64,000 nt of DNA from Anthopleura xanthogrammica (GCA_964019055.1 OZ025209.1:7679071-7743070); one strand, 5' to 3'; counted from the first letter of the stretch, positions 45,841 to 60,000 are shown. Translations and numbers: made by a program. The notes: generated by a model from the sequence alone, not told the origin.

Positions 45841-48143
45841 ATGAGCAAAAAGTGGGGGTTTCAGCAAACAGGTCACGCCGTCAGCGAAAAACCTGGTTTT
45901 GAGAGCCAAAATGGCCATTTTTCAGTTTTTTGGGCTAAAAAGTTTTTTTTTCCAGCAAAACAGTGTTTTGGACATCCAAAATGTGCTTTTCTCGGCCAAA
46001 ACTTGCGTTTAGCAGTGAAAACGTCGTGTTTTGAGCAAAAGAAAATTCTCAGCAAATTTCAGATTTTCTCAGCAAAAAACAGTTTTTTTGACCAAAAAGC
46101 ACCTTTACTCAGCCAAAAGCGCATTTTTTTTCGCCAAAAAGTCGTGTTTTTATCTCAAGAGGTATTTTCATGAGCAAAAAGTGGGGGTTTCAGCAAACAG
46201 GTCACGCCGTCAGCGAAAAACCTGGTTTTGAGAGCCAAAATGGCCATTTTTCAGTTTTTTGGGCTAAAAAGTTTTTTTTTCCAACAAAACAGTGTTTTGG
46301 ACATCCAAAATGTGCTTTTCTCGGCCAAAACTTGCGTTTAGCAGTGAAAACGTCGTGTTTTGAGCAAAAGAAAATTCTCAGCAAATTTCAGATTTTCTCA
46401 GCAAAAAACAGTTTTTTTGACCAAAAAGCACCTTTACTCAGCCAAAACCGCATTTTTTTTCGCCAAAAAGTCGTGTTTTTATCTCAAGAGGTATTTTCAT
46501 GAGCAAAAAGTGGGGGTTTCAGCAAACAGGTCACGCCGTCAGCGAAAAACCTGGTTTTGAGAGCCAAAATGGCCATTTTTCAGTTTTTTGGGCTAAAAAG
46601 TTTTTTTTTCCAGCAAAACAGTGTTTTGGACATCCAAAATGTGCTTTTCTCGGCCAAAACTTGCGTTTAGCAGTGAAAACGTCGTGTTTTGAGCAAAAGA
46701 AAATTCTCAGCAAATTTCAGATTTTCTCAGCAAAAAACAGTTTTTTTGACCAAAAAGCACCTTTACTCAGCCAAAAGCGCATTTTTTTTCGCCAAAAAGT
46801 CGTGTTTTTATCTCAAGAGGTATTTTCATGAGCAAAAAGTGGGGGTTTCAGCAAACAGGTCACGCCGTCAGCGAAAAACCTGGTTTTGAGAGCCAAAATG
46901 GCCATTTTTCAGTTTTTTGGGCTAAAAAGTTTTTTTTTCCAGCAAAACAGTGTTTTGGACATCCAAAATGTGCTTTTCTCGGCCAAAACTTGCGTTTAGC
47001 AGTGAAAACGTCGTGTTTTGAGCAAAAGAAAATTCTCAGCAAATTTCAGATTTTCTCAGCAAAAAACAGTTTTTTTGACCAAAAAGCACCTTTACTCAGC
47101 CAAGACCGCATTTTTTTTCGCCAAAAAGTCGTGTTTTTATCTCAAGAGGTATTTTCATGAGCAAAAAGTGGGGGTTTCAGCAAACAGGTCACGCCGTCAG
47201 CGAAAAACCTGGTTTTGAGAGCCAAAATGGCCATTTTTCAGTTTTTTGGGCTAAAAAGTTTTTTTTTCCAGCAAAACAGTGTTTTGGACATCCAAAATGT
47301 GCTTTTCTCGGCCAAAACTTGCGTTTAGCAGTGAAAACGTCGTGTTTTGAGCAAAAGAAAATTCTCAGCAAATTTCAGATTTTCTCAGCAAAAAACACCT
47401 TTTTTGACCAAAAAGCACCTTTACTCAGCCAAAACCGCATTTTTTTTCGCCAAAAAGTCGTGTTTTTATCTCAAGAGGTGTTTTCATGAGCAAAAAGTGG
47501 GGGTTTCAGCAAACAGGTCACGCCGTCAGCGAAAAACCTGGTTTTGAGAGCCAAAATGGCCATTTTTCAGTTTTTTGGGCTAAAAAGTTTTTTTTTCCAA
47601 CAAAACAGTGTTTTGGACATCCAAAATGTGCTTTTCTCGGCCAAAACTTGCGTTTAGCAGTGAAAACGTCGTGTTTTGAGCAAAAGAAAATTCTCAGCAA
47701 ATTTCAGATTTTCTCAGCAAAAAACAGTTTTTTTGACCAAAAAGCACCTTTACTCAGCCAAGACCGCATTTTTTTTCGCCAAAAAGTCGTGTTTTTATCT
47801 CAAGAGGTATTTTCATGAGCAAAAAGTGGGGGTTTCAGCAAACAGGTCACGCCGTCAGCGAAAAACCTGGTTTTGAGAGCCAAAATGGCCATTTTTCAGT
47901 TTTTTGGGCTAAAAAGTTTTTTTTTCCAGCAAAACAGTGTTTTGGACATCCAAAATGTGCTTTTCTCGGCCAAAACTTGCGTTTAGCAGTGAAAACGTCG
48001 TGTTTTGAGCAAAAGAAAATTCTCAGCAAATTTCAGATTTTCTCAGCAAAAAACAGTTTTTTTGACCAAAAAGCACCTTTACTCAGCCAAAAGCGCATTT
48101 TTTTTCGCCAAAAAGTCGTGTTTTTATCTCAAGAGGTATTTTC

Positions 48144-48801
48144 ATGAGCAAAAAGTGGGGGTTTCAGCAAACAGGTCACGCCGTCAGCGAAAAACCTGGT
48201 TTTGAGAGCCAAAATGGCCATTTTTCAGTTTTTTGGGCTAAAAAGTTTTTTTTTCCAGCAAAACAGTGTTTTGGACATCCAAAATGTGCTTTTCTCGGCC
48301 AAAACTTGCGTTTAGCAGTGAAAACGTCGTGTTTTGAGCAAAAGAAAATTCTCAGCAAATTTCAGATTTTCTCAGCAAAAAACAGTTTTTTTGACCAAAA
48401 AGCACCTTTACTCAGCCAAGACCGCATTTTTTTTCGCCAAAAAGTCGTTTTTTTATCTCAAGAGGTGTTTTCATGAGCAAAAAGTGGGGGTTTCAGCAAA
48501 CAGGTCACGCCGTCAGCGAAAAACCTGGTTTTGAGAGCCAAAATGGCCATTTTTCAGTTTTTTGGGCTAAAAAGTTTTTTTTTCCAGCAAAACAGTGTTT
48601 TGGACATCCAAAATGTGCTTTTCTCGGCCAAAACTTGCGTTTAGCAGTGAAAACGTCGTGTTTTGAGCAAAAGAAAATTCTCAGCAAATTTCAGATTTTC
48701 TCAGCAAAAAACAGTTTTTTTGACCAAAAAGCACCTTTACTCAGCCAAGACCGCATTTTTTTTTGCCAAAAAGTCGTTTTTTTATCTCAAGAGGTGTTTT
48801 C
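48144..48801. repeat. Adjacent pair sharing A277G, GTCGTTTTTTT and GGTGTTTTC
   Basis: Monomers 48144 and 48473 share three linked changes in their last 60 bases. GGTGTTTTC also occurs at the ends of 24786 and 47157. Copy 48473 additionally has C292T. This is a recent duplication. Confidence 0.8.
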
Positions 48802-51800
48802 ATGAGCAAAAAGTGGGGGTTTCAGCAAACAGGTCACGCCGTCAGCGAAAAACCTGGTTTTGAGAGCCAAAATGGCCATTTTTCAGTTTTTTGGGCTAAA
48901 AAGTTTTTTTTTCCAGCAAAACAGTGTTTTGGACATCCAAAATGTGCTTTTCTCGGCCAAAACTTGCGTTTAGCAGTGAAAACGTCGTGTTTTGAGCAAA
49001 AGAAAATTCTCAGCAAATTTCAGATTTTCTCAGCAAAAAACAGTTTTTTTGACCAAAAAGCACCTTTACTCAGCGAAAACCGCATTTTTTTTCGCCAAAA
49101 AGTCGTGTTTTTATCTCAAGAGGTATTTTCATGAGCAAAAAGTGTGGGTTTCAGCAAACAGGTCACGCCGTCAGCGAAAAACCTGGTTTTGAGAGCCAAA
49201 ATGGCCATTTTTCAGTTTTTTGGGCTAAAAAGTTTTTTTTTCCAGCAAAACAGTGTTTTGGACATCCAAAATGTGCTTTTCTCGGCCAAAACTTGCGTTT
49301 AGCAGTGAAAACGTCGTGTTTTGAGCAAAAGAAAATTCTCAGCAAATTTCAGATTTTCTCAGCAAAAAACAGTTTTTTTGACCAAAAACCACCTTTACTC
49401 AGCCAAAACCGCATTTTTTTTCGCCAAAAAGTCGTGTTTTTATCTCAAGAGGTATTTTCATGAGCAAAAAGTTGGGGTTTCAGCAAACAGGTCACGCCGT
49501 CAGCGAAAAACCTGGTTTTGAGAGCCAAAATGGCCATTTTTCAGTTTTTTGGGCTAAAAAGTTTTTTTTTCCAGCAAAACAGTGTTTTGGACATCCAAAA
49601 TGTGCTTTTCTCGGCCAAAACTTGCGTTTAGCAGCGAAAACGTCGTGTTTTGAGCAAAAGAAAATTCTCAGCAAATTTCAGATTTTCTCAGCAAAAAACA
49701 GTTTTTTTGACCAAAAAGCACCTTTACTCAGCCAAAAGCGCATTTTTTTTCGCCAAAAAGTCGTGTTTTTATCTCAAGAGGTATTTTCATGAGCAAAAAG
49801 TGGGGGTTTCAGCAAACAGGTCACGCCGTCAGCGAAAAACCTGGTTTTGAGAGCCAAAATGGCCATTTTTCAGTTTTTTGGGCTAAAAAGTTTTTTTTTC
49901 CAGCAAAACAGTGTTTTGGACATCCAAAATGTGCTTTTCTCGGCCAAAACTTGCGTTTAGCAGTGAAAACGTCGTGTTTTGAGCAAAAGGAAATTCTCAG
50001 CAAATTTCAGATTTTCTCAGCAAAAAACAGTTTTTTTGACCAAAAAGCACCTTTACTCAGCCAAAAGCGCATTTTTTTTCGCCAAAAAGTCGTGTTTTTA
50101 TCTCAAGAGGTATTTTCATGAGCAAAAAGTGGGGGTTTCAGCAAACAGGTCACGCCGTCAGCGAAAAACCTGGTTTTGAGAGCCAAAATGGCCATTTTTC
50201 AGTTTTTTGGGCTAAAAAGTTTTTTTTTCCAGCAAAACAGTGTTTTGGACATCCAAAATGTGCTTTTCTCGGCCAAAACTTGCGTTTAGCAGTGAAAACG
50301 TCGTGTTTTGAGCAAAAGAAAATTCTCAGCAAATTTCAGATTTTCTCAGCAAAAAACAGTTTTTTTGACCAAAAAGCACCTTTACTCAGCCAAAACCGCA
50401 TTTTTTTTCGCCAAAAAGTCGTGTTTTTATCTCAAGAGGTATTTTCATGAGCAAAAAGTGGGGGTTTCAGCAAACAGGTCACGCCGTCAGCGAAAAACCT
50501 GGTTTTGAGAGCCAAAATGGCCATTTTTCAGTTTTTTGGGCTAAAAAGTTTTTTTTTCCAGCAAAACAGTGTTTTGGACATCCAAAATGTGCTTTTCTCG
50601 GCCAAAACTTGCGTTTAGCAGTGAAAACGTCGTGTTTTGAGCAAAAGAAAATTCTCAGCAAATTTCAGATTTTCTCAGCAAAAAACAGTTTTTTTGACCA
50701 AAAAGCACCTTTACTCAGCCAAAACCGCATTTTTTTTCGCCAAAAAGTCGTGTTTTTATCTCAAGAGGTATTTTCATGAGCAAAAAGTGGGGGTTTCAGC
50801 AAACAGGTCACGCTGTCAGCGAAAAACCTGGTTTTGAGAGCCAAAATGGCCATTTTTCAGTTTTTTGGGCTAAAAAGTTTTTTTTTCCAGCAAAACAGTG
50901 TTTTGGACATCCAAAATGTGCTTTTCTCGGCCAAAACTTGCGTTTAGCAGTGAAAACGTCGTGTTTTGAGCAAAAGAAAATTCTCAGCAAATTTCAGATT
51001 TTCTCGGCAAAAAACAGTTTTTTTGACCAAAAAGCACCTTTACTCAGCCAAAAGCGCATTTTTTTTCGCCAAAAAGTCGTGTTTTTATCTCAAGAGGTAT
51101 TTTCATGAGCAAAAAGTGGGGGTTTCAGCAAACAGGTCACGCCGTCAGCGAAAAACCTGGTTTTGAGAGCCAAAATGGCCATTTTTCAGTTTTTTGGGCT
51201 AAAAAGTTTTTTTTTCCAGCAAAACAGTGTTTTGGACATCCAAAATGTGCTTTTCTCGGCCAAAACTTGCGTTTAGCAGTGAAAACGTCGTGTTTTGAGC
51301 AAAAGAAAATTCTCAGCAAATTTCAGATTTTCTCGGCAAAAAACAGTTTTTTTGACCAAAAAGCACCTTTACTCAGCCAAAAGCGCATTTTTTTTCGCCA
51401 AAAAGTCGTGTTTTTATCTCAAGAGGTATTTTCATGAGCAAAAAGTGGGGGTTTCAGCAAACAGGTCACGCCGTCAGCGAAAAACCTGGTTTTGAGAGCC
51501 AAAATGGCCATTTTTCAGTTTTTTGGGCTAAAAAGTTTTTTTTCCCAGCAAAACAGTGTTTTGGACATCCAAAATGTGCTTTTCTCGGCCAAAACTTGCG
51601 TTTAGCAGTGAAAACGTCGTGTTTTGAGGAATAGAAAATTCTCAGCAAATTTCAGATTTTCTCAGCAAAAAACAGTTTTTTTGACCAAAAAGCACCTTTA
51701 CTCAGCCAAAACCGCATTTTTTTTCGCCAAAAAGTCGTGTTTTTATCTCAAGAGGTATTTTCATGAGCAAAAAGTGGGCGTTTCAGCAAACAGGTCACGC

Positions 51801-52091
51801 CGTCAGCGAAAAACCTGGTTTTGAGAGCCAAAATGGCCATTTTTCAGTTTTTTGGGCTAAAAAGTTTTTTTCCCCAGCAAAACAGTGTTTTGGACATCCA
51901 AAATGTGCTTTTCTCGGCCAAAACTTGCGTTTAGCAGTGAAAACGTCGTGTTTTGAGCAAAAGAAAATTCTCAGCAAATTTCAGATTTTCTCAGCAAAAA
52001 ACAGTTTTTTTGACCAAAAAGCACCTTTACTCAGCCAAAACCGCATTTTTTTTCGCCAAAAAGTCGTGTTTTTATCTCAAGAGGTATTTTC

Positions 52092-52753
52092 ATGAGCAAA
52101 AAGTGGGGGTTTCAGCAAACAGGTCACGCCGTCAGCGAAAAACCTGGTTTTGAGAGCCAAAATGGCCATTTTTCAGTTTTTTTGGGCTAAAAAGTTTTTT
52201 TTTTCCAGCAAAACAGTGTTTTGGACATCCAAAATGTGCTTTTCTCGGCCAAAACTTGCGTTTAGCAGTGAGAACGTCGTGTTTTGAGCAAAAGAAAATT
52301 CTCAGCAAATTTCAGATTTTCTCAGCAAAAAAACAGTTTTTTTGACCAAAAAGCACCTTTACTCAGCCAAAACCGCATTTTTTTTCGCCAAAAAGTCGTG
52401 TTTTTATCTCAAGAGGTATTTTCATGAGCAAAAAGTGGGGGTTTCAGCAAACAGGTCACGCCGTCAGCGAAAAACCTGGTTTTGAGAGCCAAAATGGCCA
52501 TTTTTCAGTTTTTTTGGGCTAAAAAGTTTTTTTTTCCAGCAAAACAGTGTTTTGGACATCCAAAATGTGCTTTTCTCGGCCAAAACTTGCGTTTAGCAGT
52601 GAAAACGTCGTGTTTTGAGCGAAAGAAAATTCTCAGCAAATTTCAGATTTTCTCAGCAAAAAACAGTTTTTTTGACCAAAAAGCACCTTTACTCAGCCAA
52701 AACCGCATTTTTTTTCGCCAAAAAGTCGTGTTTTTATCTCAAGAGGTATTTTC
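52092..52753. repeat. 332-bp and 330-bp monomers with expanded homopolymers
   Basis: Monomer 52092 has an extra T in CAGTTTTTTTGGG, an extra T in the main tract and an extra A in GCAAAAAAACAG. Monomer 52424 shares the first of these. The shared insertion in adjacent units argues for duplication after the slip and against two independent sequencing errors. Confidence 0.85.
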
Positions 52754-53082
52754 ATGAGCAAAAAGTGGGGGTTTCAGCAAACAGGTCACGCCGTCAGCGA
52801 AAAACCTGGTTTTGAGAGCCAAAATGGCCATTTTTCAGTTTTTTGGGCTAAAAAGTTTTTTTTTCCAGCAAAACAGTGTTTTGGACATCCAAAATGTGCT
52901 TTTCTCGGCCAAAACTTGCGTTTAGCAGTGAAAACGTCGTGTTTTGAGCAAAAGAAAATTCTCAGCAAATTTCAGATTTTCTCAGCAAAAAACAGTTTTT
53001 TTGACCAAAAAGCACCTTTACTCAGCCAAAAGCGCATTTTTTTTCGCCAAAAAGTCGTGTTTTTATCTCAAGAGGTATTTTC

Positions 53083-54727
53083 ATGAGCAAAAAGTGGGGG
53101 TTTCAGCAAACAGGTCACGCCGTCAGCGAAAAACCTGGTTTTGAGAGCCAAAATGGCCATTTTTCAGTTTTTTGGGCTAAAAAGTTTTTTTTCCAGCAAA
53201 ACAGTGTTTTGGACATCCAAAATGTGCTTTTCTCGGCCAAAACTTGCGTTTAGCAGTGAAAACGTCGTGTTTTGAGCAAAAGAAAATTCTCAGCAAATTT
53301 CAGATTTTCTCAGCAAAAAACAGTTTTTTTGACCAAAAAGCACCTTTACTCAGCCACAACCGCATTTTTTTTCGCCAAAAAGTCGTGTTTTTATCTCAAG
53401 AGGTATTTTCATGAGCAAAAAGTGGGGGTTTCAGCAAACAGGTCACGCCGTCAGCGAAAAACCTGGTTTTGAGAGCCAAAATGGCCATTTTTCAGTTTTT
53501 TGGGCTAAAAAGTTTTTTTTTCCAGCAAAACAGTGTTTTGGACATCCAAAATGTGCTTTTCTCGGCCAAAACTTGCGTTTAGCAGTGAAAACGTCGTGTT
53601 TTGAGCAAAAGAAAATTCTCAGCAAATTTCAGATTTTCTCAGCAAAAAACAGTTTTTTTGACCAAAAAGCACCTTTACTCAGCCACAACCGCATTTTTTT
53701 TCGCCAAAAAGTCGTGTTTTTATCTCAAGAGGTATTTTCATGAGCAAAAAGTGGGGGTTTCAGCAAACAGGTCACGCCGTCAGCGAAAAACCTGGTTTTG
53801 AGAGCCAAAATGGCCATTTTTCAGTTTTTTGGGCTAAAAAGTTTTTTTTTTCCAGCAAAACAGTGTTTTGGACATCCAAAATGTGCTTTTCTCGGCCAAA
53901 ACTTGCGTTTAGCAGTGAAAACGTCGTGTTTTGAGCAAAAGAAAATTCTCAGCAAATTTCAGATTTTCTCAGCAAAAAACAGTTTTTTTGACCAAAAAGC
54001 ACCTTTACTCAGCCAAGACCGCATTTTTTTTCGCCAAAAAATCGTGTTTTTATCTCAAGAGGTATTTTCATGGGCAAAAAGTGGGGGTTTCAGCAAACCG
54101 GTCACGCCGTCAGCGAAAAACCTGGTTTTGAGAGCCAAAATGGCCATTTTTCAGTTTTTTGGGCTAAAAAGTTTTTTTTTCCAGCAAAACAGTGTTTTGG
54201 ACATCCAAAATGTGCTTTTCTCGGCCAAAACTTGCGTTTAGCAGTGAAAACGTCGTGTTTTGAGCAAAAGAAAATTCTCAGCAAATTTCAGATTTTCTCA
54301 GCAAAAAACAGTTTTTTTGACCAAAAAGCACCTTTACTCAGCCAAAACCGCATTTTTTTTCGCCAAAAAGTCGTGTTTTTATCTCAAGAGGTATTTTCAT
54401 GAGCAAAAAGTGGGGGTTTCAGCAAACAGGTCACGCCGTCAGCGAAAAACCTGGTTTTGAGAGCCAAAATGGCCATTTTTCAGTTTTTTGGGCTAAAAAG
54501 TTTTTTTTTCCAGCAAAACAGTGTTTTGGACATCCAAAATGTGCTTTTCTCGGCCAAAACTTGCGTTTAGCAGTGAAAACGTCGTGTTTTGAGCAAAAGA
54601 AAATTCTCAGCAAATTTCAGATTTTCTCAGCAAAAAACAGTTTTTTTGACCAAAAAGCACCTTTACTCAGCCAAAAGCGCATTTTTTTTCGCCAAAAAGT
54701 CGTGTTTTTATCTCAAGAGGTATTTTC
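53083..54727. repeat. 5-monomer higher-order repeat, copy 1 (1,645 bp)
   Basis: Order of members: 53083 (328 bp, short T-tract, A276C), 53411 (329 bp, A276C), 53740 (330 bp, long T-tract, A277G, AAAAAATCG), 54070 (ATGGGC, A4G) and 54399 (C279G). This exact order recurs in the next block. Private to this copy is CAAACCGGTC in 54070. Confidence 0.9.
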
Positions 54728-57029
54728 ATGAGCAAAAAGTGGGGGTTTCAGCAAACAGGTCACGCCGTCAGCGAAAAACCTGGTTTTGAGAGCCAAAATG
54801 GCCATTTTTCAGTTTTTTGGGCTAAAAAGTTTTTTTTCCAGCAAAACAGTGTTTTGGACATCCAAAATGTGCTTTTCTCGGCCAAAACTTGCGTTTAGCA
54901 GTGAAAACGTCGTGTTTTGAGCAAAAGAAAATTCTCAGCAAATTTCAGATTTTCTCAGCAAAAAACAGTTTTTTTGACCAAAAAGCACCTTTACTCAGCC
55001 ACAACCGCATTTTTTTTCGCCAAAAAGTCGTGTTTTTATCTCAAGAGGTATTTTCATGAGCAAAAAGTGGGGGTTTCAGCAAACAGGTCACGCCGTCAGC
55101 GAAAAACCTGGTTTTGAGAGCCAAAATGGCCATTTTTCAGTTTTTTGGGCTAAAAAGTTTTTTTTTCCAGCAAAACAGTGTTTTGGACATCCAAAATGTG
55201 CTTTTCTCGGCCAAAACTTGCGTTTAGCAGTGAAAACGTCGTGTTTTGAGCAAAAGAAAATTCTCAGCAAATTTCAGATTTTCTCAGCAAAAAACAGTTT
55301 TTTTGACCAAAAAGCACCTTTACTCAGCCACAACCGCATTTTTTTTCGCCAAAAAGTCGTGTTTTTATCTCAAGAGGTATTTTCATGAGCAAAAAGTGGG
55401 GGTTTCAGCAAACAGGTCACGCCGTCAGCGAAAAACCTGGTTTTGAGAGCCAAAATGGCCATTTTTCAGTTTTTTGGGCTAAAAAGTTTTTTTTCCAGCA
55501 AAACAGTGTTTTGGACATCCAAAATGTGCTTTTCTCGGCCAAAACTTGCGTTTAGCAGTGAAAACGTCGTGTTTTGAGCAAAAGAAAATTCTCAGCAAAT
55601 TTCAGATTTTCTCAGCAAAAAACAGTTTTTTTGACCAAAAAGCACCTTTACTCAGCCACAACCGCATTTTTTTTCGCCAAAAAGTCGTGTTTTTATCTCA
55701 AGAGGTATTTTCATGAGCAAAAAGTGGGGGTTTCAGCAAACAGGTCACGCCGTCAGCGAAAAACCTGGTTTTGAGAGCCAAAATGGCCATTTTTCAGTTT
55801 TTTGGGCTAAAAAGTTTTTTTTTCCAGCAAAACAGTGTTTTGGACATCCAAAATGTGCTTTTCTCGGCCAAAACTTGCGTTTAGCAGTGAAAACGTCGTG
55901 TTTTGAGCAAAAGAAAATTCTCAGCAAATTTCAGATTTTCTCAGCAAAAAACAGTTTTTTTGACCAAAAAGCACCTTTACTCAGCCACAACCGCATTTTT
56001 TTTCGCCAAAAAGTCGTGTTTTTATCTCAAGAGGTATTTTCATGAGCAAAAAGTGGGGGTTTCAGCAAACAGGTCACGCCGTCAGCGAAAAACCTGGTTT
56101 TGAGAGCCAAAATGGCCATTTTTCAGTTTTTTGGGCTAAAAAGTTTTTTTTTTCCAGCAAAACAGTGTTTTGGACATCCAAAATGTGCTTTTCTCGGCCA
56201 AAACTTGCGTTTAGCAGTGAAAACGTCGTGTTTTGAGCAAAAGAAAATTCTCAGCAAATTTCAGATTTTCTCAGCAAAAAACAGTTTTTTTGACCAAAAA
56301 GCACCTTTACTCAGCCAAGACCGCATTTTTTTTCGCCAAAAAATCGTGTTTTTATCTCAAGAGGTATTTTCATGGGCAAAAAGTGGGAGTTTCAGCAAAC
56401 AGGTCACGCCGTCAGCGAAAAACCTGGTTTTGAGAGCCAAAATGGCCATTTTTCAGTTTTTTGGGCTAAAAAGTTTTTTTTTCCAGCAAAACAGTGTTTT
56501 GGACATCCAAAATGTGCTTTTCTCGGCCAAAACTTGCGTTTAGCAGTGAAAACGTCGTGTTTTGAGCAAAAGAAAATTCTCAGCAAATTTCAGATTTTCT
56601 CAGCAAAAAACAGTTTTTTTGACCAAAAAGCACCTTTACTCAGCCAAAACCGCATTTTTTTTCGCCAAAAAGTCGTGTTTTTATCTCAAGAGGTATTTTC
56701 ATGAGCAAAAAGTGGGGGTTTCAGCAAACAGGTCACGCCGTCAGCGAAAAACCTGGTTTTGAGAGCCAAAATGGCCATTTTTCAGTTTTTTGGGCTAAAA
56801 AGTTTTTTTTTCCAGCAAAACAGTGTTTTGGACATCCAAAATGTGCTTTTCTCGGCCAAAACTTGCGTTTAGCAGTGAAAACGTCGTGTTTTGAGCAAAA
56901 GAAAATTCTCAGCAAATTTCAGATTTTCTCAGCAAAAAACAGTTTTTTTGACCAAAAAGCACCTTTACTCAGCCAAAAGCGCATTTTTTTTCGCCAAAAA
57001 GTCGTGTTTTTATCTCAAGAGGTATTTTC
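54728..57029. repeat. Expanded 7-monomer copy of the preceding 5-mer (2,302 bp)
   Basis: Members at 54728, 55056, 55385, 55713, 56042, 56372 and 56701 repeat the previous block, but the first two (328-bp and 329-bp A276C monomers) are themselves doubled. The length pattern 328/329/328/329/330/329/329 makes the nesting unambiguous. Private to this copy is GTGGGAGTTTC in 56372. The direction is not fixed: a 5-mer duplication then dimer gain, or the reverse with loss. Confidence 0.9.
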
Positions 57030-60000
57030 ATGAGCAAAAAGTGGGGGTTTCAGCAAACAGGTCACGCCGTCAGCGAAAAACCTGGTTTTGAGAGCCAAAA
57101 TGGCCATTTTTCAGTTTTTTGGGCTAAAAAGTTTTTTTTCCCAGCAAAACAGTGTTTTGGACATCCAAAATGTGCTTTTCTCGGCCAAAACTTGCGTTTA
57201 GCAGTGAAAACGTCGTGTTTTGAGCAAAAGAAAATTCTCAGCGAATTTCAGATTTTCTCAGCAAAAAACAGTTTTCTTGACCAAAAAGCACCTTTACTCA
57301 GCCAAGACCGCATTTTATTTCGCCAAAAAGTCGTGTTTTTATCTCAAGAGGTATTTTCATGAGCAAAAAGTGGGGGTTTCAGCAAACAGGTCACGCCGTC
57401 AGCGAAAAACCTGGTTTTGAGAGCCAAAATGGCCATTTTTCAGTTTTTTGGGCTAAAAAGTTTTTTTTTCCAGCAAAACAGTGTTTTGGACATCCAAAAT
57501 GTGCTTTTCTCGGCCAAAACTTGCGTTTAGCAGTGAAAACGTCGTGTTTTGAGCAAAAGAAAATTCTCAGCAAATTTCAGATTTTCTCAGCAAAAAACAG
57601 TTTTTTTGACCAAAAAGCACCTTTACTCAGCCAAAAGCGCATTTTTTTTCGCCAAAAAGTCGTGTTTTTATCTCAAGAGGTATTTTCATGAGCAAAAAGT
57701 GGGGGTTTCAGCAAACAGGTCACGCCGTCAGCGAAAAACCTGGTTTTGAGAGCCAAAATGGCCATTTTTCAGTTTTTTGGGCTAAAAAGTTTTTTTTTCC
57801 AGCAAAACAGTGTTTTGGACATCCAAAATGTGCTTTTCTCGGCCAAAACTTGCGTTTAGCAGTGAAAACGTCGTGTTTTGAGCAAAAGAAAATTCTCAGC
57901 AAATTTCAGATTTTCTCAGCAAAAAACAGTTTTTTTGACCAAAAAGCACCTTTACTCAGCCAAAACCGCATTTTTTTTCGCCAAAAAGTCGTGTTTTTAT
58001 CTCAAGAGGTATTTTCATGAGCAAAAAGTGGGGGTTTCAGCAAACAGGTCACGCCGTCAGCGAAAAACCTGGTTTTGAGAGCCAAAATGGTCATTTTTCA
58101 GTTTTTTGGGCTAAAAAGTTTTTTTTCCCAGCAAAACAGTGTTTTGGACATCCAAAATGTGCTTTTCTCGGCCAAAACTTGCGTTTAGCAGTGAAAACGT
58201 CGTGTTTTGAGCAAAAGAAAATTCTCAGCAAATTTCAGATTTTCTCAGCAAAAAACAGTTTTCTTGACCAAAAAGCACCTTTACTCAGCCAAGACTGCAT
58301 TTTTTTTCGCCAAAAAGTCGTGTTTTTATCTCAAGAGGTATTTTCATGAGCAAAAAGTGGGGGTTTCAGCAAACAGGTCACGCCGTCAGCGAAAAACCTG
58401 GTTTTGAGAGCCAAAATGGCCATTTTTCAGTTTTTTGGGCTAAAAAGGTTTTTTTTCCAGCAAAACAGTGTTTTGGACATCCAAAATGTGCTTTTCTCGG
58501 CCAAAACTTGCGTTTAGCAGTGAAAACGTCGTGTTTTGAGGAAAAGAAAATTCTCAGCAAATTTCAGATTTTCTCAGCAAAAAACAGTTTTTTTGACCAA
58601 AAAGCACCTTTACTCAGCCAAAAGCGCATTTTTTTTCGCCAAAAAGTCGTGTTTTTATCTTAAGAGGTATTTTCATGAGCAAAAAGTGGGGGTTTCAGCA
58701 AACAGGTCACGCCGTCAGCGAAAAACCTGGTTTTGAGAGCCAAAATGGCCATTTTTCAGTTTTTTGGGCTAAAAAGTTTTTTTTTCCAGCAAAACAGTGT
58801 TTTGGACATCCAAAATGTGCTTTTCTCGGCCAAAACTTGCGTTTAGCAGTGAAAACGTCGTGTTTTGAGCAAAAGAAAATTCTCAGCAAATTTCAGATTT
58901 TCTCAGCAAAAAACAGTTTTTTTGACCAAAAAGCACCTTTACTCAGCCAAAAGCGCATTTTTTTTCGCCAAAAAGTCATGTTTTTATCTCAAGAGGTATT
59001 TTCATGAGCAAAAAGTGGGGGTTTCAGCAAACAGGTCACGCCGTCAGCGAAAAACCTGGTTTTGAGAGCCAAAATGGCCATTTTTCAGTTTTTTGGGCTA
59101 AAAAGTTTTTTTTTCCAGCAAAACAGTGTTTTGGACATCCAAAATGTGCTTTTCTCGGCCAAAACTTGCGTTTAGCAGTGAAAACGTCGTGTTTTGGGCA
59201 AAAGAAAATTCTCAGCAAATTTCAGATTTTCTCAGCAAAAAACAGTTTTTTTGACCAAAAAGCACCTTTACTCAGCCAAAAGCGCATTTTTTTTCGCCAA
59301 AAAGTCGTGTTTTTATCTCAAGAGGTATTTTCATGAGCAAAAAGTGGGGGTTTCAGCAAACAGGTCACGCCGTCAGCGAAAAACCTGGTTTTGAGAGCCA
59401 AAATGGCCATTTTTCAGTTTTTTGGGCTAAAAAGTTTTTTTTTCCAGCAAAACAGTGTTTTGGACATCCAAAATGTGCTTTTCTCGGCCAAAACTTGCGT
59501 TTAGCAGTGAAAACGTCGTGTTTTGAGCAAAAGAAAATTCTCAGCAAATTTCAGATTTTCTCAGCAAAAAACAGTTTTTTTGACCAAAAAGCACCTTTAC
59601 TCAGCCAAAAGCGCATTTTTTTTCGCCAAAAAGTCGTGTTTTTATCTCAAGAGGTATTTTCATGAGCAAAAAGTGGGGGTTTCAGCAAACAGGTCACGCC
59701 GTCAGCGAAAAACCTGGTTTTGAGAGCCAAAATGGCCATTTTTCAGTTTTTTGGGCTAAAAAGGTTTTTTTTCCAGGAAAACAGTGTTTTGGACATCCAA
59801 AATGTGCTTTTCTCGGCCAAAACTTGCGTTTAGCAGTGAAAACGTCGTGTTTTCAGCAAAAGAAAATTCTCAGCAAATTTCAGATTTTCTCAGCAAAAAA
59901 CAGTTTTTTTGACCAAAAAGCACCTTTACTCAGCCAAAAGCGCATTTTTTTTCGCCAAAAAGTCGTGTTTTTATCTCAAGAGGTATTTTCATGAGCAAAA

